Assembly: GCA_963801505.1 (NCBI GenBank)
Contig: CAWDEY010000026.1
Coordinates: 62,001 to 126,000 of the forward strand
DNA length: 64,000 bases
From: JAOUFP01 sp963801505
GTDB taxonomy: Bacteria; Nitrospirota; Thermodesulfovibrionia; Thermodesulfovibrionales; UBA6898
Reading direction: 5' to 3'
Below, one piece after another: positions 26,491 to 38,238 of this stretch; within the stretch, counting starts at the first letter, position 1, and each line of letters starts with the position of its first letter. A model generated the notes under the pieces. That model was given only the letters and a program-made list of their open reading frames with translations, was not told the origin of the DNA and did no database searches. A program made the translations under genes and the position numbers.

Positions 26491-29400
26491 ATGGATACAA
26501 TGAATGCACAATTCTTCAAAAACCGGCTAGCAAACCCGTCTGTTGCCAAAAGGCCGGGCTGCACGTCCCGTCTGCTGTGGCACGTCAAGATTTTCGCAGT
26601 GCTGTTTGCGCTCCTTTTCCTGAGTCTTCCTCTGTTGGCACAGGCGACCACCACCATAAACGAACAGTTTAGTCCGGCGGTAATCAATCAGGGTGATACC
26701 TCTCTTTACACCATCACCATCTCGAACGATTCACTGGTCCCGCTCACCAGCGCTATGGCAACGGTTTTCCTCGACAACACCAGCGGAGCCCCCGACACCT
26801 CGGGCGGTCACATCACTATATCCAGCGGAGTGGTGCTCAGCAACACGTGTAACTTCAGCGGTATTACTGCCGTTGCCGGCACAAGCAAGCTCGTCCTTAT
26901 CGGTGGCACGGTTCCAGCCGGCACCTTCGGCAATCCTTCAACCTGCACCTTCTCCCTCAACGTCACCTCCATCACTGTCGGAACGTACCATGCGTATATT
27001 CCTGCTAATACGACTCCCGGCGTCAACACCTCCGGTTACGAGGCGACGGAAAGCTCTACCCAGGTGCATAACACCACTTCCGCTGACATCACCCTGCAGG
27101 TAAATGGCCTTTCGGCGCCTACCGGAAGTAAAATTTTCGCACCGTCTCCGGCTATTGTTGGAGACCCGATTACGCTTACAATAACCCTTAATAACCCAAA
27201 CGCTACCGCTACCATTCCTCTGACTACCTTCACCGATACCCTGCCTGCGGGCATGGTGGTGGCCAATCCGGCAAGCGCCAGCACCAGCCTGTAACGGCAC
27301 CGGGGCTGTCAACGGTTCGGTAACGGCCACAAGCGGGACCGATACAGTCACCCTCAGCGGCGGTACCATCGGGCAGGGCGGCACTTGCACCATAAGCGCA
27401 AAAGTGATCGTCTCGATCGTCACTGGCACCTCACATGTTTTCCCTAACTCTCTTGGCGGGGGGGCCATCGGCAATACGCGCGGACTGACAAGTCCGGCCT
27501 TCAACAGAAACCTGACCGTCAATACTCCCATTGGCGTTGCCAAGATTTTAGGTACGCCAAATATTGCTGCCGGCCAGCCGTCCTTGATGACCATTACCAT
27601 CACTAATAATAGTACGGCCAATGCGCTGGATATCACCAGCTTCAGCGATAACCTGAACCTCACGACTCTGAAAATTCTCAACACGGCCAGTGCACCGGTA
27701 GTGGCTCTGGCTAATCCAGCTGTGGCCTGTACCGGGACCGGAGCTGTCAACGGCACTTTAACGGCACCGCCTGACCTGATCAACCAAACGATCACATTAA
27801 CGGGAGCCAAGGCTGGTCCAGGCGGACATGCACGATAACCGCCTATTTGACTTCCAATGTAGATGGCGGCCACACCAACAACATCGCCGACGACGCCGTA
27901 GTCAACCCCAACAACTACGCCAGCCCCACAGCAGCCGCTACCCTCACTGCGAATGCCCAATTGACGGTAGCCAAGTCCGTTTCAGTGAGCAATGTCGCGC
28001 CCGGGCAATGGACCAAATTCACTGTTGCCATCAGCAACTGGTCGGCAGGCTCGGTTACCGGTGTGACCTTTAAGGACGTTCTGCCGTCAGCCAGCGGGAA
28101 CCAGATGACCCTGTTTGATGCGACCCCGTATGGCGGAAGCGCTTTTTATGCTACTGACGCCGGATGTTCCGGCGGCACCTGGACCGGCACTAATGCCGCC
28201 GGTGTTGACACAACATTGGCCCCGACAGCGGCGGACGCCGGCATTTTGTGGACGGGCGGGACAATTGCTTACGGCAACGGCGTTGCCGGTGTCTGCACCA
28301 TTTCCATCTGGGCCCAAGTGCCCGCCTCTGCTGCTACCGGGCTGACCTTCACCAACACCATCGCCACTGGCAGCATCACCGGAACCGGGGTAGATGGTGG
28401 AATAAGCAACACCAATACCGCCTCCAGAAACGTCGTCACCATCGCCTCCGGAGCTGTCACGAAGGCTTTCGGGCCAGGCTCTATTGCCCAGGGGGGGCAG
28501 TCGACTCTGACCATCACCATCTACAACCGTACGGTCAGTGCGTTAACGGGTGTCAATCTAACGGATACCCTTCCGGCGGGTCTAACCCTCTACTCCAATC
28601 CGGCGGCCACCAACACATGCGGCGGTTCCCTGCAAGCATTTCCTAACGACCAACAAGATTGTGCTGACCGGCGGCACTGTGGCGGCGCGGCCGGTCGCGA
28701 GCCAGGAATCGAGTTGCGTTATCACCGCCAGGGTCACAGGAACAGTGGTCGGGTCCTACACCAATACGATCCATCCCTCAGATTTTTCAAATAACGAGTT
28801 GGTGGCCATTCCGGCGAACGTGACGGCTCCTCTTAACATCACCACCGGGCTGACGGGCGCCAAGACATTCACTCCGACAAGCGTCACGTCAGGCGGTACT
28901 TCACGTGTGAAGATCACTGTGACGAACAGCTCTAACGGAGACCTTACTAATGTATCGGTGGATGATAGCGATTTTGTCACCGGCACTACCGGCACTTTAC
29001 AGGTCGCCAATCCGGCCAACGCGGCCACGAGTTGTGCCGGCTCGCCAACGATGGTGGTCAATCCCGGAACGACCCTGGCACAGTTGCTGGGGGCTACGCT
29101 GAACGCCGGGAGCAGTTGCGATTTTTCCTTTGATGTCGTGACCGGTGGCGCCGGCCCGTGGAGAAACACCGTCGGCGTTGGCAAGATCACCAGCGCCGAA
29201 GGCCCTGCCAACACGGCATCCTTCTCTGCGCAACTCACCGCAATAGCGGCCCAGATAAATATCAACAAATCCTTTAATCCGGTCATCGTCACAGGCGGCG
29301 TTCCCTCTACGCTGACGCTTACCTTGACCAACCCTTCTGTTGCTGTTTTGCACGGCATTGGCTTTACCGATGTCTTTCCGATCGGCATCGAGGTCTATTC

Positions 29401-32400
29401 AGTGCCCGCCGTCACATCCACCTGCACAGGTGGAACGGTGACCGCGATCCCCGGCGACGGCAAGGTCAGCCTGTCCGGCGCTACAATGGCAGCCAATAGC
29501 AGCTGCACTATTACCTTACAGACCACCTCGGTCAAATTCCTCAACCTTACCAACAGTATTCCCGCAGGTGCGGTTGTGAGCAGCGAGGGGTACACAAACC
29601 CTTTGCTGGTGTCTGCAACCCTGTCCACTCTGCAAGGCTTGGGCGTGATGAAGGCCTTTTCTCCAGCATACGTTGCAGTCAATCAGGTCACGAGCCTTAA
29701 GATGAGGCTGGTCAGTACATTTGACCCGAATGCACCGAGTCCGATGACCCTCACGGGCGTAAGTTATACCGATACTCTTCCCAATGGCGTTCTCATCGCC
29801 GGCACCCCCAACGTCAGCACTGACTGTGCAGGTACCGGGCCAGGTGGCCAGGCGCTGATTACAACTTCCAACAATGGCACTACCAACGGTCTCGTCACTG
29901 TGTCCCTGGCTACCATCCCTCCTGATACCAATTGCTCAATTTCGGTGGACGTGGTGGCAAACACTCTGGGCGCCTACAACAATATAATACCGGCCGACTC
30001 GGTAACCACCGACCAAGGGATTCTCAACTCATCAGCGGCCAGCGCGACCCTGTTTGTGGTCAACAAACCCACGGTGAGCAAATCTTTTGCGAATAGCACC
30101 CGCAATCCCGGACAGGCCAACAGGCTGACAGTGACGATCACCAACGGTTCTTCCGTGACCCTTTCCGGCGTAGCGCTGACCGATACGCTGCCGGCTGGTG
30201 TGGAAATTGCCTCAACCCCTAATACAGGTGGCACATGCGTCACTACAGGAAATGGCACTATCAACGCTAACGCCGGCGGCGGCACATTATCCATCAGCGG
30301 CGCCACCATCGCTCCCGGGGCGAGTTGCACCTTTTATGTCGATGTGGTCAGTAACAGCCCCGGCACCTATATTAATTATATCCCCATCAACAGCATTGTC
30401 ACCAACGAGGGCCTTTCGAATAATCCCGGCGATGCCCAAGCCCAGTTCACAGTGAATAATCCTCCGACAGTGAGTAAGGCTTTCAACCCGGTTTCCATCG
30501 ACGGCAGCGGAGTAGGCGTCGGAGTCGGAATCTCGACGCTGCAAATCAATCTGGGCAACCCCAATGCGGGCGCTATCACGCTCAGTTCCGCGCTGGTAGA
30601 TGCGTTTCCCGCCACCGTGCTGGCTGCATTAACGCCCAATGTGGGAGGTACCTGCCCCGGAGCAAAGACTGTCGCAGCTAACCGCGCCAGCATCAGCTAT
30701 GCTAGTGGAGCGAGCATTCCGTCTGGTGGCTGCACGATTCTGGTTGATGTCGTCTCAACCACACCGGGTACCTATACCAACACCATTGCGGCCGGTCAAT
30801 TAAGCACGACTGCGGGAGTCAACCAGGACCCGGCTATCGCCGACCTGTCCGTTGGGCCTGGCTCACTGGTCCCCCCGACCATGGCCAAGAGCTTCAGTCC
30901 GGCCACCATTCCCAGAGGTGGCACATCGGCGCTGACCATTATCTTGGGCAACCCTAACTCCTCGGTACTGGTCCTTCTTGATCTGTTTACAGATACCCTG
31001 CCGGCCAATGTCGTTGTTGCCGCAGCTCCCAACATTAGGGGGACTTGCACAACCGGCAGCATCGCTGCTGCTGCCGGCACGGGAACCATCACATACGCCA
31101 GCGGCGCCACCATTCCCAGCGGTGGCTGTACCATAATTGTCGACGTCACCTCAAGCTTTGCAGGCAGTTATACCAACACCTTGTCCATTGGCACACTGAT
31201 TACGGATGGCAGCAACCCGGTGCTGCCCGCTACGGCAGGTCTCGTGGTGAATGCCCCTATTCCTCCGACGGTAGTCAAGTCTTTCAGCCCCAACACCATC
31301 AACCCGGGAGGCATTTCGAGACTGACCATCTCCCTGGGTAACAGCAATGGGGGGACCATAAGTTTGAGCAGCGATTTCACGGACACTTTGCCTGCGGGAG
31401 TTCTGATAGCGCCGACACCTAACAAGGGAGGCACGTGTACTAATGGCAGCATCACTGCTGCTGCCGGCGCGGGGACCATTACATACGCCAGCGGAGCTGC
31501 TATCCCCTCTGGCGGCTGTACAATCATGGTTGATGTGACTGCTGCAAGCAACTCCGGGTCGCCTTACGCCAACACCATCAACGCGGCCGGCCTGAATACA
31601 AGCGCCGGAAACAACGGCGCTCCGGCGACAGCAAAACTTTTCGTCAACCCGCCCCAGCCGCCGAGTATCAGCAAATCCTTTTCGCCGACATCAATTCTGG
31701 CCGGAGCAACCTCGACCTTGACTATCTCTTTGGGCAACGGCAACGCGACGGGAACAACGCTCACCGCTGATCTTGTGGATACCCTTCCCGCAAATGTCGT
31801 GATTGCCGCTACTCCCGCTATCCACGTCATAGGCGTCTGCACGATTGGCAAGGTGGTTGCCGCTGCCGGAGGCGGCACGGTTACCTATCAAAGCGGAGGC
31901 GCACTCCCTGCCGGCGGTTGTTCGATCTCGGTTGCGGTGACCTCAAACACAAAGAATGCCGGGTATGTCAACAACATCGCCATCGGCGCCCTTCAAACTG
32001 GTATCGGAAACAACTCGGCCGGAACATCAGCGACCCTGACTGTGGTCGCGCCTGACCTGACGATCAGTAAGATGCACAGTGGAAGTTTTACACAGGGCGA
32101 AACCGGTGCGACCTATACCGTAACCGTAACGAACAGCGGCAATGGCGACAAGACTGCCGGCAATACGGTAACGGTAACAGAGAGCGCCCCGAGCGGATTG
32201 ACCGTCACGGCAATGAGCGGTACCGGCTGGACATGCACGGTTCTACCGACCTGCACACGCACGGACGCGCTTGCGACCGGCAGCAGTTATCCCCCTATTA
32301 CGGTTACGGCAGACGTAGCAACAAATGCGGCGGCCAACCTGACCAATTCGGCAAGCGTTGCGCTTACCGGTCAGCCAGAATCTGCCACGAATAACAATAC

Positions 32401-34480
32401 TGCGACTGATCCGACGGCGATCACTCAGTTGCCTGACCTTACGATCACGAAGACCCACAGCGGCAGTTTCACGCAGGGGCAGACTGGTGCGCAGTATACG
32501 GTTACGGTGACAAACAGCGGAAGCGCTGCGGTGAGTGGAACGGTAACGGTGACGGAGAGCGCCCCGAGCGGATTGACTGTCACGGCAATGAGCGGTGACG
32601 GCTGGACATGCACGGTTCTACCGACCTGCACGCGCACGGACGCGCTTGCGACCGGCAACAGTTATCCCCCTATTACGGTTACGGCAGACGTAGCAACAAA
32701 TGCGGCGGCCAACCTGACCAATTCGGCAAGCGTTGCGCTTACCGGTCAGCCAGAATCTGCCACGAATAACAATACTGCGACTGATCCGACGGCGATCACT
32801 CAGTTGCCTGACCTTACGATCACGAAGACCCACAGCGGCAGTTTCACGCAGGGGCAGACTGGTGCGCAGTATACGGTTACGGTGACAAACAGCGGAAGCG
32901 CTGCGGTGAGTGGAACAGTAACGGTGACGGAGAGCGCCCCGAGCGGATTGACCGTCACGGCAATGAGCGGTGACGGCTGGACATGCACGGTTCTACCGAC
33001 CTGCACGCGCACGGACGCGCTTGCGGCCGGCAACAGTTATCCCCCTATTACGGTTACGGTGAATATTGCGGACAATGCTGCTATGCCTTTAACCAACACG
33101 GCAAGCGTCAGCCTCTCAGCTCAGTCTGAGTCTAACACAAACAACAATACTTCAAGCGATCCGACAACGGTCACCATGTTGCCCGACCTTACGATCACGA
33201 AGACCCACAGCGGCAGTTTCACACAGGCTCAAATCGGCGCGACCTACACCATTGCAGTGATAAATAGCAGCGGCAGCGGCGATAAGACGGCCGGCAATAT
33301 GGTAACAGTAACAGAGAGCGCCCCTGTTGGGCTGACCGTCACAGGGATGAGTGGGCCAGGATGGAACTGCGCTGTTCTCCCGATCTGCACACGCACAGAC
33401 GTGCTTGTGGCCGGCGGCAGCTATCCCCCTATTACGGTTGCGGTGAACGTTGCAGCAAATGCGGCGGCCAATCTGACCAATTCGGCAAGCGTTTCACTCA
33501 CCGGGGAGCCGGAATCCATCACAAGCAACAACACAGTAACGGATCCGACGGCGATCGACCTTTTGCCTGACCTTACAATGGCGAAGACACACACGGGCAA
33601 CTTCTGGCAGGGACAAACAGGTGTGCAGTATACGGTAACCGTGACAAACAGCGGGAGCGCCGCGGTGAGTGGAACGGTAACGGTAACAGAAAGCGCTCCG
33701 AGCGGGTTGACCGTCACGGCCATGAGTGGGACAGGATGGAATTGCACTGTTCTTCCGACCTGTACACGCACAAGTGCACTTGGGGTAGGCAGCAACTATC
33801 CCCCTATTACGGTTACAGCGAATGTTGCGGGTAATGCTGCTACGCCGTTGATCAACAGTGTGAGCGTCAGCCTTACCGGGCAATCGGAATCCGTCACTAA
33901 TAACAATACGGCAACGGACCTTACAACGATTGCCTCGCCTAATCTCTATGATCCGCCGAATGTAATAAAGAGGGTGGACGGTTCGAATCTCCCGATCCTT
34001 CGCTACACTGCGATCATCATAAACGGGGGAGATGGCCCTGCTTTAGAAGCCGTCTTTGCAGACAACATACCTTCGCATACCACGTATGTTCCAGGGACGA
34101 TTACGATCAACGGCAGTCAGGTCTCTGATGCATATCCTGACGCGGACGGGGGGTATGATGCTGCCGATAAGCGGATCGTGATCAACATGGGAACGGTCAT
34201 GCCGGGCGCGTCAGTCACCATGACGTTTGACGTCAGGGTGGAAATTGGATTCGCCGGCAGCATATCGAATCAGGCATCGGTTAGTGGGAGTAATTTCCCT
34301 ACGGAGCTTACGGACGATCCCTCAACTGCAGCGGCAAAAGACCCCACTGTCCTGCAGGTCAATGCGGTCGTATCAATTCCTGCGATGAGTGAGTGGGGCA
34401 TGTTGATATTCCTGGTAATCGCGGGACTCGGATCGTTTTATTATCTGAGGGGACGGCGGTGCGTACAGGGCAGTAAATAA
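26491..34480 (+). CDS. Giant DUF11-repeat surface protein with IPTL-like C-terminal sorting signal (frameshifted)
   Basis: About 2,660 residues. ATG 26491 is preferred over 26455 because CCGGAGG precedes it by ten bases. A signal peptide (VKIFAVLFALLFLSLPLLAQA) follows. Then come many DUF11 beta-sandwich repeats: about fifteen of the type LTDTLPAGVVIA plus SGATIPSGGCTI, and five longer ones starting PDLTITKTHSGSFTQGQ. The end reads IPAMSEWGMLIFLVIAGLG, then a helix and RGRR, like IPTL-CTERM/PEP-CTERM exosortase substrates. Single-base indels near 27290, 27822 and 28640 split it; each is restored by one base. A cell-surface adhesin or stalk is inferred. Confidence 0.88.
32051..33944 (+). repeat. 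Five tandem 375-390-bp repeats inside the DUF11 gene
   Basis: Units start near 32051, 32432, 32807, 33182 and 33566. Units 2 and 3 (period exactly 375 bp, 125 codons) are almost identical in DNA; units 4 and 5 are more diverged. Recent unit duplication or homogenisation. Confidence 0.85.
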
Positions 34481-34502
34481 CCTTTTCTGCGAATATCATT
34501 CG

Positions 34503-34531
34503 GGCGAGGCATACCACCTCGCCTTTTTTTT
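34503..34531 (+). terminator. Intrinsic terminator of the DUF11 gene
   Basis: GGCGAGG (34503-34509) pairs with CCTCGCC (34517-34523), followed by eight T. Confidence 0.9.
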
Positions 34532-34751
34532 AGCCCATTTTAGGTAGTTTGAGAATTAAAAGTCCGTCATATCAATAAGTTACAATCACAAACAGACTAT
34601 TTCCTGCACTGCATTTTCTGTATTTTCGATAATCTCGGGTCTGTTGGGCAGCTAACCCATCTTCCGCAGTTCAAAATTTGAAAGCCAATTATATCAGGAA
34701 GTTACGTTTCAAATCAGACGATTTTCTTCACTACATTTTCGTAAGCGTTCA
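34532..34751. repeat. Diverged short tandem duplication behind the DUF11 gene
   Basis: Two related segments of about 65 bp (34554-34622 and 34673-34740) share patterns such as ATATCA.GAAGTTAC, ATCAGAC and CACTACATTTTC. No coding signal. Confidence 0.4.
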
Positions 34752-34933
34752 ATAAACCCTCAGCTGTTCAATGCCCTGCTTGCCGGTCTTGCAGGTGACT
34801 ATGCAACAGGCCAAATGCAAAACTTTAGCAGGCGTATTTTTATAGCATACTAAGGGAGGAAAAGAGAGCTACTCAAACGAGTGAGTAGGTAATTCATCAG
34901 GGACGGGGTCGCATTTCTCAACTTTCTATCAAA
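34752..34933. repeat. Long direct repeat, right copy
   Basis: Partner of 25562-25743, including the palindromic box (34869-34884, CTACTC then GAGTGA). The two copies bracket the DUF11 gene exactly once. No gene follows within 260 bp. Confidence 0.8.
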
Positions 34934-35192
34934 TACTTAAGTATTTCCAAACAATTCTTTTTCATTTTCCTCCTCTGTCCACGGACTAGGATTCTATTTC
35001 AAACTTTCTCATATATCCAGTGCCCGGTCGTTTGCGGAATTTATCGGCAATGCCTTCTAGCTTGATCGACAAATAGCTGATTCGTACGATCCCTCCACCC
35101 GTTCCTATACAAACTTGCTACCCATGCAGGGGACGCTTCGCTCCGAAACATGCTATCGCGAACTACGTTGAGTCATGAAGATAATCGTTTCT

Positions 35193-35591
35193 TCAGAGAT
35201 TATCCGGAACATCCTGCAACAAAAGGTTTTCGATAAAATTTTTTAGAGTATCGTAATGGTTAGTTGAAATTCCCCTGAATTCAATCACCATGACAGGCAT
35301 AAGACCCCACAGCCCGCCCAAGACATCCTTTGTGTGTGTGAATAACAACACCTTTCAACGAAATCTGAAAGGCTTCTTTCAACGGCAGTGTCACTTCGAC
35401 CGCTGCGCCTAACGGAAAGGAGACTGCTTTCCGCAAACAAATCCCCCCCCGCGGAGAGGTTTTCTGAATAAAGCTCATGCTTTATTCCATCAAATGTTAC
35501 TGTTACCCTGTTACCTTCTTGTCAAAGGAACTTCTCAAGTGCCGTCTTGCAGTACCTTTATGAGAGTATAAACAGTTTTGAATCGCGTCAT
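35193..35591 (-). pseudogene. PilZ-domain protein, frame-disrupted
   Basis: Pieces in different frames give an N-terminal RRHLRSSFDKKVT segment (the RxxxR c-di-GMP box may be in ARRHLR), VTVTFDGIKHELYSENLSAGG, LRKAVSFPLGAAVEVTLPL with LKGVVIHTHKG, and a C-terminal MPVMVIEFRGISTNHYDTLKNFIENLL. One shift is in a G8 run (35453-35460) where seven would keep frame; another lies near 35300. PilZ domains bind c-di-GMP. About 125 residues if restored. Confidence 0.6.
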
Positions 35592-35700
35592 GAAGTTCGT
35601 GTATTTTTAGAGGCTTGAAAAGCTAGGCGAAACATCCCAGGCTCTCACATTTCGCCATGGGCTCGCTGCTTGAATCACTTGACAGCCAAAGATAGGTTTC

Positions 35701-36363
35701 ATGACGCAGGAAATGATTGAAGACATGCATCCGAAAATGTGAGAGTCTCGGCCACTATGGCGTTTTAGGTGTCAAGGACCATGCCCCTGTTTCCGAAATT
35801 AAGGCCGCCTACTATAAGGCCGCCAAAAAGTATCATCCCGACATGCACTTCTACCTTGCAAACGATTCTCTTAAGGACAAATTGAGCGATATATTTTCAT
35901 GTGTTTATGAGGCGTACTCGACCTTGTCAAATCCTCAAAAGCGAAGTGAATACGACAAAATTAAAACCGGCAAAGGTGCAAGACTAACAGCAGTCCAGGA
36001 TAGAGCAAGGGCCGCCTTTGAAGAAGGGAAAAATCACCTAAAAAAACAAAATTATCGAGGATGCGGAACGTCTTTTTGGGCAGGCGGCATATTTTGACGC
36101 TGCAATAGCGGAATATCACTATTATTATGGCCTGACGCTGACCCGCCTGAACAGCTCAAGGAGGCGGAAAGAAGCCTTTGAAAGTGCCCGAAGACTTGAG
36201 CCTCAGAATGCCGATTATCTTTCTGAGCTCGGTTTTGTTTATCTGACGTTGGGCTTTCCAGAAAGGGCAAAAGGGTTGTTTGATAGGGCCTTGAGCATTT
36301 CACCTGATAATGTCCAGGGCGGTGGAAGGATTGAAAAAAATCAAAGGGTTCTACTCGCAATAG
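35701..36363 (+). pseudogene. J-domain plus TPR protein, frame-disrupted
   Basis: ATG 35701 reads MTQEMIEDMHPKM; an extra T leads to ESLGHYGVLGVKDHAPVSEI and the J-domain HPD in KYHPDMHF. After YEAYSTLSNPQKRSEYD and a linker, a shift near 36050 reveals two TPR units (AIAEYHYYYGLTLTRL, PQNADYLSELGFVYLTLG) and a last shift near 36317 gives LKKIKGFYSQ and TAG. In related proteins such J-TPR modules often follow a DUF4388 domain, absent here. Co-chaperone-like; partner unknown. Confidence 0.7.
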
Positions 36364-36431
36364 CGGACTCTTCTCCTCTTCACAATTCCTTCATGTTATT
36401 TATATAACATACTATATAAACTTCATATAGC

Positions 36432-36878
36432 ATGATGGAGGAAACATTGGAACCCATCAAAGTTGTTGCAAGATATAGTGACGGGAGGATTTTAAAAGGT
36501 CATACTCACAATTTTTCACCAAACAGGCCCGGATTTCATATTTATCCGGTTGGAGGAGACACTACAAGCGAAGGGGTTAAAGTCCCGGTAAAAGAACTCA
36601 AGGCCCTTTTTTTTGTGAGGGATTTCGCGGGGAACCCAAGATACCAGGAACCCTTTGAGATCCACGAAATTAAGCCATCGCACGGACGCATTGTGGAAGT
36701 GGAATTCAAGGATGATGAAGTTCTGCTTGGGACGACAACAGAGTCCGACCTTAAGCGTACCGGCTTTTTTCTCTTCCCTATCGACCCTAAGAGCAATAAT
36801 ATGAAGGTGTTTGTCGTATCAGCAGCGGTGAGGACAGTGTTAACTGCAACCAAACCTTTTTCTCACTTTAAGAAATAG
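36432..36878 (+). CDS. Hypothetical protein with internally duplicated beta domain
   Basis: 148 residues. The two halves resemble each other: VVARYSDGRILKGHTHNFSP with IYPVGG and VPVKELKALFFVRD, then IVEVEFKDDEVLLGTTTESD with LFPID and VFVVSAAVRTV. This suggests two small beta-barrels. GGAGG lies seven bases before a TTG at 36447, which may be the true start. Similar proteins occur beside PilZ and response-regulator genes, as here, but I cannot assign a function. Confidence 0.6.
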   Translation: MMEETLEPIKVVARYSDGRILKGHTHNFSPNRPGFHIYPVGGDTTSEGVKVPVKELKALFFVRDFAGNPRYQEPFEIHEIKPSHGRIVEVEFKDDEVLLGTTTESDLKRTGFFLFPIDPKSNNMKVFVVSAAVRTVLTATKPFSHFKK

Positions 36879-37090
36879 CCGCCTGGCATTATCGCTACGT
36901 GGCTTCCATACCCCTCATGTTAAGGGTATGATAAAAGCAGCCCCTGTTGTAGGAGAGATAGCAATTGGCAAATAAAACGGACGGACGAAGGGCAGGCAAA
37001 GAAGGATGGGCATCTAAAATATGAATAGCTTTGTTGATTGGCTTTCAGCATCCTCTCGCTGTAAAGCTGTTCCCTAAGACCTTCACAGGC

Positions 37091-38074
37091 ATGTCTGAAA
37101 ATCTGCATAACATAACCGCTACCCGGGATCTGCTCATCAAAAAGACAGAGGCGGACAAGGAAGTAGAACACCTCCTACGCAGGTCTGAGAAATTTCTCAA
37201 TAAGGTTTTCGACAGCATTCACGATCCGTTCATTATTCTTGACCGTGACTACAGGATTGTAAGAGTCAATGAGGCTTATGCGAAGTTAAGAAACTTCCGG
37301 TTTCTGGACCTCCTGGATGAAAAATGTCATAAAGTCCTCTATGAGAAGGACGGCGTATGCGAAAATTGTATTGTCGAAAAAACATTCCGTTCGTCGGACC
37401 CCTGTGCAAAGAATAAATTGATCCAATTAAAGGACGGGACAGAAGCGTGGTTTGACATATACACGTATCCCATTTCCGGTGAGGATGGTAAGGTATCCCA
37501 TGTCATCGAGTATTTTCGGGACATAACCGAGTGGAAGCGGGCCGAAAAAGCCACAAGACGCGCTCATATAGAACTGGAGCAGATCTTCAATACAGCGGCA
37601 GATGGCATGTGCGTCATCGATAAAAGCTTCAGAATTCTGAGGGTCAACAAGACGTTCCTGACATTGTTCGGCAGAAGCGGGGAGAATCTCTCCGGAAGGC
37701 TTTGTTATGAAATATTTCCTTCTACCCACTGTGGGACCCCGGACTGCCCCTTGACCAAAATTATAAGCGGCGTGGAAACCATGGTCCAATTTGAGACGGA
37801 AAAAAAGCATAGTGATGGCACAACCCTCCATTTCATTCTGACGGCCACCGCTTACCGTGGACCTGAGGGCGAATTACTGGGAATTGTTGAAGATTTCAAG
37901 GACATCAGTGAGAGGAAAAGAATGGAAGAAGAGCTGCGTTCCCTCTCCCTGAGAGATGAACTCACCGGCCTGTACAACCGGCGTGGATTTATGACTCTGG
38001 CAGAACGGGAGTTGAAAATGGCTGATCGGATGAAGAGAGGAATATTGGATAGAACCATTCCCCACAAAAATTGA
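37091..38074 (+). CDS. PAS-PAS sensor with truncated GGDEF domain
   Basis: Start set at ATG 37091; the frame is open further upstream to a TTG at 37031. Two PAS domains: LNKVFDSIHDPFIILDRDYRIV (with a CEHC-like C..GVCENCIVEKT cluster) and IFNTAADGMCVIDKSFRIL (with THCGTPDCPL). Then comes a helix and the opening of a GGDEF domain, LSLRDELTGLYNRRGF, which stops 30 residues later, before the metal and GGDEF motifs. It cannot make c-di-GMP as written. A deletion at the 3' end is likely because the downstream 150 bp encode no GGDEF in any frame. Confidence 0.75.
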   Translation: MSENLHNITATRDLLIKKTEADKEVEHLLRRSEKFLNKVFDSIHDPFIILDRDYRIVRVNEAYAKLRNFRFLDLLDEKCHKVLYEKDGVCENCIVEKTFRSSDPCAKNKLIQLKDGTEAWFDIYTYPISGEDGKVSHVIEYFRDITEWKRAEKATRRAHIELEQIFNTAADGMCVIDKSFRILRVNKTFLTLFGRSGENLSGRLCYEIFPSTHCGTPDCPLTKIISGVETMVQFETEKKHSDGTTLHFILTATAYRGPEGELLGIVEDFKDISERKRMEEELRSLSLRDELTGLYNRRGFMTLAERELKMADRMKRGILDRTIPHKN

Positions 38075-38238
38075 TCAAAAGTGATCTTCCCCCGATTTCT
38101 CACAATTATATCATTTCAAAAGATGGAGGAGAAAAAAACTTCTCAGGAAGAAACAGTTATCAGATCATGAACCCGCTGCATTGCGCAGGAAGAAGCTGAC
38201 GAGTTTGTCGAACTCTTCAAATGGAAGAACTATCCGAG

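Noticed and set aside
26938..27960. 340-codon minus-strand frame opposite the DUF11 gene
   Set aside because: Val/Pro-rich antisense of a repetitive Thr/Asn-rich gene; no ribosome site and no recognisable domain.
32051..33944. CRISPR-like regular repeats
   Set aside because: Units are 375 bp, in frame and translated as DUF11 domains; no 20-40 bp repeat-spacer pattern.
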